From NCBI GenBank assembly GCA_964393575.1, contig CAYMUG010000021.1:1-10220 (forward strand): 10,220 nt of DNA, written 5' to 3'. The stretch comes from CAYMUG01 sp964393575 (GTDB taxonomy: Bacteria > Patescibacteriota > Minisyncoccia > Spechtbacterales > 2-12-FULL-38-22). Numbering within the stretch: position 1 is the stretch's first letter; every line of letters starts with the position of its first letter. This document shows, one piece after another, positions 6,560 to 10,220 of this stretch. A program made the translations under genes and the position numbers. The notes beneath the pieces were generated by a model. That model did not search any database, was not told where the DNA came from, and saw only the letters and a list, made by a program, of their open reading frames with translations.

Positions 6560-6701
6560 GCTCGTCCGTCCGCCGGCCGGCGGATGGTTCGCACTATGAC
6601 AATGACCATAACCATGACATTACCGCGCCTGCCTACGGGCAGGCGCGGTAACTAATGCGCTCGCTGCGCGAGCGCTGTGTCATAGTCATAGTTATTGTTA
6701 T
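6557..6701 (+). repeat. Structured intergenic repeat, copy 3 (short right end)
   Basis: Third copy, starting inside the SLOG stop codon. Hairpin A has GGCGGATGG, which turns one G-C pair into G-T. Hairpin B carries a compensatory double change (ATCG/CGAT in copies 1 and 2, ACCG/CGGT here) and its apex CCTACGGG is the reverse complement of copy 1. The hairpin C loop TGC is close to the reverse complement of ACA. In the outer stem, GTGTCATAG restores a G-C pair. The shared tail AGTGTTTTATGAGC of the other copies is missing: the element stops at GTTATTGTTA and coding sequence of a truncated gene follows. Confidence 0.88.
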
Positions 6702-6824
6702 GTAGGTGTAGGACTTTACGGACTTGCAATATTTACGACTATACTTGTATTTATAATTCTTGAGGTTTTAGGTTATTTTGATATAGATGAATGGGTTAAC
6801 AAAAAACGAGGTGCAGGGAGATAA
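6702..6824 (+). pseudogene. Remnant of a membrane protein cut by repeat copy 3
   Basis: The frame starting at 6702 translates as VGVGLYGLAIFTTILVFIIL and then EVLGYFDIDEWVNKKRGAGR, ending in TAA at 6822-6824. It is a convincing membrane helix followed by an amphipathic, charged tail. The frame is open back to 6618, but that part is repeat sequence, and no in-frame ATG, GTG or TTG exists between the last upstream stop (6615-6617) and the helix. It is therefore either the end of a gene whose 5' part was removed, or a small membrane protein of about 40 residues whose start was lost through a small change (ATG at 6700-6702 is one frame away). It overlaps the permease start by 38 bases, a layout normal for coupled genes and evidence that the frame was once translated. 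Confidence 0.6.
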
Positions 6825-7971
6825 CCGGGCTATCGCTAACCGTAATACTCTTAAAGCAGTATCTTCTCTTGTAGGAACGATTGTCGGGGGAGGGATTTTC
6901 GGTGTTCCTTTTGTTTTTGCCCGGGCGGGATTTTTACCTGCTACTTTAGTGTTTGCCGCGATAACCGCAATAGTTTTGTTTTTGCATTTAATGTACGGGG
7001 AAGTAGTAGAACGCACAGAGGGTAAACACAGGTTAATGGGATATGTCGAGGTTTACTTCGGAAAAAGAGCTAAACATTTAATAGCTGCCTCTGTTATAAT
7101 CGGGGCTTACGGAGCTTCAGTAGCTTACATCCTTCTTGCCGGTGAATTTTTAAGCCGGCTTTTGGGTTTTATATCGGGAAATGTCGTGGTATGGGGTCTG
7201 TTGTTTTGGGGTGTTTTGAGTGTCGCGATCATCAAAGGTATTAGAACGATTGCAAGAATAGAAGTGTTTATGTTTACTCTTCTCGTTTTGGTATTTTTGG
7301 TTATATTTTCAGGCAGTATTCCGTCTATAAATTTGAACAACTTTACATTTACTAACTGGAGCAATATATTTTTACCCTACGGGGTTATTCTGTTTGCTTT
7401 AGTAGGACTCCAGGCGATTCCTGAAATTCATTCTGTAATTAAAAACGATGGAAAAAAGTTTGTAAGATCAATTATATTCGGTAGTTTAATTGCAGCTTTC
7501 ATTACATTTCTTTTTGGTGCAGCGGTTTTAGGAGTAAGTGGCATTGACACCAGCAATGAAGCCATATCCGGACTCACTCCCTTTGTCGGCAAATGGATTT
7601 TGTACACGGGAGCATCTCTCGGAGTATTAGCTGTAGCTACATCCTATCTTATATTCGGCGTAAACTTGAAAGAAACTTTTATATACGATTGGAATATTAA
7701 AAAGAGTTGGAGTAACGCTGCCGCTGTTCTTGTGCCCGGAATTCTGGTTATTTTGGGTGTTAGAAGTTTTATAGAGGTTATAGGCGTTACCGGAGCGTTT
7801 TTCGGAGCTGTAAACGGTTCAGCAATAGCTCTTATGTTTACAAAGGCGAAAACTAAAGGCAAGAAAAGCCCGCATTTCAACCTAAGGATTCCTAAGCTTG
7901 TTGTTTGGATTGTGATTTTAGCTTTGCTGACCGGAGGGGTTTATGAGATAATAAAAGTGTTAGCTCGCTAA
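6787..7971 (+). CDS. Aromatic/hydroxy amino acid permease-like membrane transporter (APC superfamily)
   Basis: A 394-residue inner-membrane protein with about eleven hydrophobic segments. The first, VSSLVGTIVGGGIFGVPFVF (residues 25-44), carries the broken-helix glycine motif that opens HAAAP/TyrP-type and SNF5-like amino acid permeases. Later segments fit the same fold, with the short cytoplasmic motif KGIRTIARIEVF between helices 4 and 5 and LPYGVILFALVGLQAIPEI in the region of helix 6. It probably takes up amino acids by ion symport; the substrate is not readable. ATG 6787 overlaps the upstream remnant by 38 bases. GTG 6811 would give a tighter overlap and is an alternative. A TATAAT at 6752-6757 lies about 30 bases ahead of ATG 6787 but lacks a well-spaced -35. 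No Shine-Dalgarno sequence is seen. Confidence 0.82.
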   Translation: MNGLTKNEVQGDNRAIANRNTLKAVSSLVGTIVGGGIFGVPFVFARAGFLPATLVFAAITAIVLFLHLMYGEVVERTEGKHRLMGYVEVYFGKRAKHLIAASVIIGAYGASVAYILLAGEFLSRLLGFISGNVVVWGLLFWGVLSVAIIKGIRTIARIEVFMFTLLVLVFLVIFSGSIPSINLNNFTFTNWSNIFLPYGVILFALVGLQAIPEIHSVIKNDGKKFVRSIIFGSLIAAFITFLFGAAVLGVSGIDTSNEAISGLTPFVGKWILYTGASLGVLAVATSYLIFGVNLKETFIYDWNIKKSWSNAAAVLVPGILVILGVRSFIEVIGVTGAFFGAVNGSAIALMFTKAKTKGKKSPHFNLRIPKLVVWIVILALLTGGVYEIIKVLAR

Positions 7972-7991
7972 TATTTAATAGAATAAAGAAT

Positions 7992-8129
7992 AAAGAATTA
8001 AGAATGGAAATACAGAATATAGAATACAGAATTAAAAAAGCAATCGCAGCAAAAACCATTGCGCCTGCCTGCCTGCCGGCAGGCAGGCGCAATGGTTCAC
8101 AATTCTTGATTCATAATTCTTAATTCTTT
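7992..8129. repeat. 138-bp inverted repeat: AT-rich arms around a CCTGCC palindrome
   Basis: The outer arms AAAGAATTAAGAAT (7992-8005) and ATTCTTAATTCTTT (8116-8129) are perfect 14-bp inverted repeats. The core AACCATTGCGCCTGCCTGCC (8054-8073) pairs perfectly with 8078-8097 around a TGCC loop. Between arm and core on the left are short AGAATA/ACAGAAT repeats. It fills most of the gap between the permease and the BCAM0308-like gene. It could end the permease transcript (no classical T-tract at the core) or be a mobile palindrome. The core, read in translation, gives the spurious peptide LPAGRQAG. Confidence 0.85.
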
Positions 8130-8152
8130 TTGTGAGCCGAAGGCGAACAAAA
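8128..8152 (+). promoter_or_regulatory. Small hairpin just before the BCAM0308-like start codon
   Basis: TTTTGT at 8128-8133 pairs with ACAAAA at 8147-8152, and GCC 8136-8138 pairs with GGC 8142-8144. Only two bases separate it from ATG 8155. The top of the hairpin, GTGAGCCGAAGGCGAAC, resembles GAGCATAGCGAAC and GAGCGTAGCG ahead of the RNase and SLOG genes. Confidence 0.4.
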
Positions 8153-8154
8153 TC

Positions 8155-8670
8155 ATGGTTGATATCTACAAAACTCCTTGGTACGGGAGAAAACCAAAAC
8201 CTAAAAAAGAGGAAGAATCCGAAATGGGTCCGGGAAAAGCGGATATTGTAATGTGTCCGGAGGGAAACGAAGTTTACTATTACAAGAGTTGGCACCACAA
8301 TATGCAAAATTATAGGGAGTTGGACACAGAAAAAAGAGTTAAGTTTGAGTTGTGTCCTGTGCACCAAATGAAAAAAGACGATACATTTGAAGGTTTGGTT
8401 ACTATAGAAAATATACCTTCGAGGGAGCAGGAAGAAATTGTAAACCTGGTTGAAAATGTGGAGGATCGAGCGTACAAACGCGATCCTATGGACAGAATTC
8501 TGTCTATGCAGGAGAGTGAAGGTCGTTTAGAGATAAAAACAAGCGAAAATCAACTTGCGGTCAGCATAGGCAAGCAAGTGCAGAGAGCTCATAAAAATTC
8601 CGAAATGAAAATAAAATTCTCAGACTCCGAGAGTGTCGCGAGAATAAAAGTGTGGTGGCCTGATGAATAA
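8155..8670 (+). CDS. BCAM0308-like protein with a degenerate zinc ribbon
   Basis: A 171-residue soluble, charged protein. A basic N-terminus (GRKPKPKKEEE) is followed by what looks like a worn zinc ribbon: CPEG at residue 34, a Trp-His-His patch (KSWHHN) and CPVH at 67-70. In this family each knuckle is normally CPxC. The C-terminal half fits the BCAM0308 family pattern: a strand (EGLVTIENIP), a helix with EEIVNLVENVEDRAYKRDPM (93-112), DRILSMQESEGRLEIKTSEN (113-132), LAVSIGKQVQRAHK (134-147) and the final strand ARIKVWW. The family is poorly characterised; a nucleic-acid or ribosome-related role is only suggested by the ribbon. The stop codon overlaps the 14-bp tandem repeat that leads into the next gene. 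The assignment comes from recalled motifs and is not certain. Confidence 0.6.
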   Translation: MVDIYKTPWYGRKPKPKKEEESEMGPGKADIVMCPEGNEVYYYKSWHHNMQNYRELDTEKRVKFELCPVHQMKKDDTFEGLVTIENIPSREQEEIVNLVENVEDRAYKRDPMDRILSMQESEGRLEIKTSENQLAVSIGKQVQRAHKNSEMKIKFSDSESVARIKVWWPDE

Positions 8671-8756
8671 AATTCAAATGTCAAAATTCAAATGTCAAAT
8701 AAATTCCAAATTACAAATGGAAAAAAACTTTTAAATTTTGACATTGGTCATTGGTC
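8669..8756 (+). repeat. Low-complexity repeat zone (AATTCAAATGTC / ATTGGTC) before the ligase gene
   Basis: AAAATTCAAATGTC is repeated exactly at 8669-8682 and 8683-8696. Sequence 8677-8692 pairs with TTTAAATTTTGACATT at 8730-8745 with one G-T pair. ATTGGTC occurs twice in tandem at 8743-8756. This arrangement is known from intergenic repeats of several uncultured and environmental bacteria. It covers the end of the BCAM0308-like gene and the first 20 or so codons called for the next gene. Confidence 0.8.
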
Positions 8757-10214
8757 ATTGATTATAAGAAAAGCAGAAAGATGGACCTTTCTGCTTTTCT
8801 TATTTTCTATCCCGTTCCAGACGCGGGTTTTTTTGTATAGCGCGGGCGCTACAGATGGCTTTAATGAATGGCAAAGCGTGTTTTTGTACGGTACGGACTT
8901 ACTTGTTTTAGCTCTCTTCGGGTTTTGGGCATTCAGAAAATTAAAAGCAAAAAAAGAGAGCAAACCAAAACCCCNNNNNNNNNNNNNNNNNNNNNNNNNN
9001 NNNNNNNNNNNNNNNNNNNNNNNNNNNNNNNNNNNNNNNNNNNNNNNNNNNNNNNNNNNNNNNNNNNNNNNNNNCTGAATCCGATTTTATTTTTCCTGGG
9101 ATTTTTTATCTTGTTTTCTGCATCCACAGTATTTTTTGCTCTTTACAAAGATATTGCGCTTTTTCGTTTTGTAAAACTTCTTGAGTTTGTTTTTGTGTTT
9201 TTTTATACAGCGGATATTTTAAAGTTTATTCCGAAGACACGCGCAGCTCTTGCATTTGCCGGAGGGGGTATTCTTCAGGCAACCATAGCAATAGGACAGT
9301 TTTTAAAGCAGGATGATTTGGGGCTTAAAATTTTAGGAGAATCGCCTCTCCGCGCAGGCAGCACACAAACAGCCGAAATAGTAACTCAAACAGGAAGGTT
9401 TGTGCGTGGTTATGGCACCTTGCCCAGCCCTAATGCTCTTGCTGCATTTTTAGCACTTTCTGTTTTTATGTTTCTTTACTGGTACTTGTCGGAAAAACGC
9501 GATATTTCTTTTAAGGGGGTAAGTATAAAGTTTGCAGGCGCGCTTTTGGGATTGGTGCTTTTAGGGTTGGGGCTGCTTTTTAGTTTTTCCCGTGCTGCCA
9601 TCGGAGCTTTCGGGGTTGTGTTTGTTTTGTATATACTTTTTATTCTTACAAGGGACAACCTTAAGGAACACAGAAACAAGATAAAAAAAATAATAGTGTA
9701 TATAACAGGCAGTGCTGTTCCTTTTTTGGTTCTATTTTGGAAGGAAATTTACGGAAGAATTTTTGTAAATACTTTTGAAATGCATGATTTGGCCATACAT
9801 AAAAGAGCATTTTTAAATGATATAGCTTTCAAGATAATTCCTTCTAATATACTTGGTGTGGGTCCGGGAAATTTTACACTTTATTTCCGTGAGGTGTTCG
9901 GAGGTTTGCGGGAAGAAATTTATCAGCCGGTGCACAGCATATACCTTCTCCTTGTTGCCGAAAACGGTTTAATTTCCGCGGTTCTATTTGTTTGTTTTTT
10001 GGTAACCCTTTTAATATTCGGTTTCAAAAAACGCGACAGTATAGGCGCTGCCACTTTCTCTTTTGCTGTTTTATTTGTTGCAGGTGCGGGGTTTTTTGAC
10101 CACTTTTTTATAACCCTTCAGCAAGGCGGTCTCATGATGTGGACTGTGTTGGGTATGTTATACTATTTTATCCTTATAGATAATAATACCTTACGAGGTA
10201 AGCCGCAGTCGTGA
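8692..10214 (+). CDS. O-antigen ligase/polymerase-like membrane protein (Wzy_C family), interrupted by a scaffold gap
   Basis: Polytopic membrane protein expected to join or polymerise glycan chains for the cell surface. Before the gap, WTFLLFLFSIPFQTRVFLYS and VFLYGTDLLVLALFGFWAF are membrane helices and RKLKAKKES is a cytoplasmic basic loop. After the gap come further helices, the motif RGYGTLPSPNALAAFLALS, the helix opening FSFSRAAIGAF, the periplasmic-loop motif GVGPGNFTLYFREVF (from about 9857) and the Wzy_C block VHSIYLLLVAENGLISAVLF (from about 9930). The two parts are in different frames (first frame of 8692, third after 9074), explained by the arbitrary 100-N gap, so the true length is unknown. 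The ATG at 8692 lies in repeat sequence; TTG 8758, just before IIRKAERW, is a likelier start. The alternative is two genes, but layout and order favour one. Confidence 0.8.
8975..9074. other. Scaffold gap of exactly 100 N
   Basis: Bases 8975-9074 are N. A run of exactly 100 usually marks a gap of unknown size in a scaffold. It lies inside the ligase gene, so the frame difference between the flanks is not evidence of a frameshift. Confidence 0.99.
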
Positions 10215-10220
10215 ACCGAG

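Noticed and set aside
4177..6701. Integron attC sites between single-gene cassettes
   Set aside because: Same-orientation palindromes between single genes recall attC, but the RYYYAAC and GTTRRRY core sites are not found, the inner stems are perfect and GC-rich, and no integrase gene is in the window.
4177..6701. CRISPR array
   Set aside because: The repeats are about 150 bp, separated by whole genes, with no short regular spacers and no cas genes.
7892..8367. Minus-strand frames containing LPAGRQAG
   Set aside because: The peptide is the translation of a CCTGCC palindrome and the frames lie opposite the permease and BCAM0308-like genes.
8868..9078. ATG at 8868 as the start of a separate ligase gene running through the gap
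   Set aside because: The frame before the gap lies inside membrane helices of the other frame and is joined to the 3' part only because 100 N happens to keep it open.

Overview
The window reads as a fragment of a small-genome, uncultured bacterium of the Candidate Phyla Radiation (Patescibacteria, probably a Parcubacteria- or Microgenomates-like lineage). This is inferred from gene content (M3 metallopeptidase, BadF-type kinase, beta-CASP RNase, SLOG protein, BCAM0308-like protein, Wzy-type ligase), AT-rich genes separated by GC-rich palindromes built on CCTGCC/GGCAGG, the absence of Shine-Dalgarno sequences, and a 100-N scaffold gap typical of a metagenome assembly. TGA is used as a stop (3683-3685, 3786-3788 on the minus strand, 10212-10214) and no gene is interrupted by it, so the code is the standard bacterial one and not that of Gracilibacteria or Absconditabacteria.

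Layout. The tail of an unknown gene (1-69) is followed by a 160-bp nested palindrome (83-242). An extended -10 promoter then leads into an M3-family oligopeptidase (334-2304). A second extended -10 promoter drives a BadF-type sugar kinase and a small DoxX-like membrane protein (2399-3685). These converge on a minus-strand, membrane-anchored winged-helix protein (3786-4133). Its predicted leaderless promoter overlaps a near-consensus divergent promoter that faces a beta-CASP metallo-beta-lactamase RNase (4389-5771). A SLOG/LOG-like nucleotide-binding protein (5969-6559), a truncated membrane-protein remnant (6702-6824) and an aromatic-amino-acid-type permease (6787-7971) follow. Next come a 138-bp AT-rich inverted repeat, a BCAM0308-like protein (8155-8670) and an O-antigen-ligase-like membrane protein split by the scaffold gap (8692-10214).

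The most unusual feature is a structured repeat of about 145-165 bp present three times in the same orientation (4177-4340, 5773-5937, 6557-6701), filling three successive gaps: before the RNase, before the SLOG gene and before the permease. Each copy folds into a leading hairpin plus a three-way junction: an outer imperfect stem made of hexamer-like repeats enclosing two GC-rich hairpins. The copies show a compensatory T-A to C-G change, inverted loops in copy 3, and in copies 1 and 2 an extended -10 sequence at the right end. Copy 3 lacks that end and abuts a coding remnant that has no start codon, which suggests that the element's insertion or a recombination event removed the 5' part of a gene.

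The genes fit peptide salvage (oligopeptidase, amino-acid permease), amino-sugar phosphorylation, RNA turnover and surface-polysaccharide assembly. No single pathway links them, and no defence, CRISPR or mobile-enzyme genes are visible.
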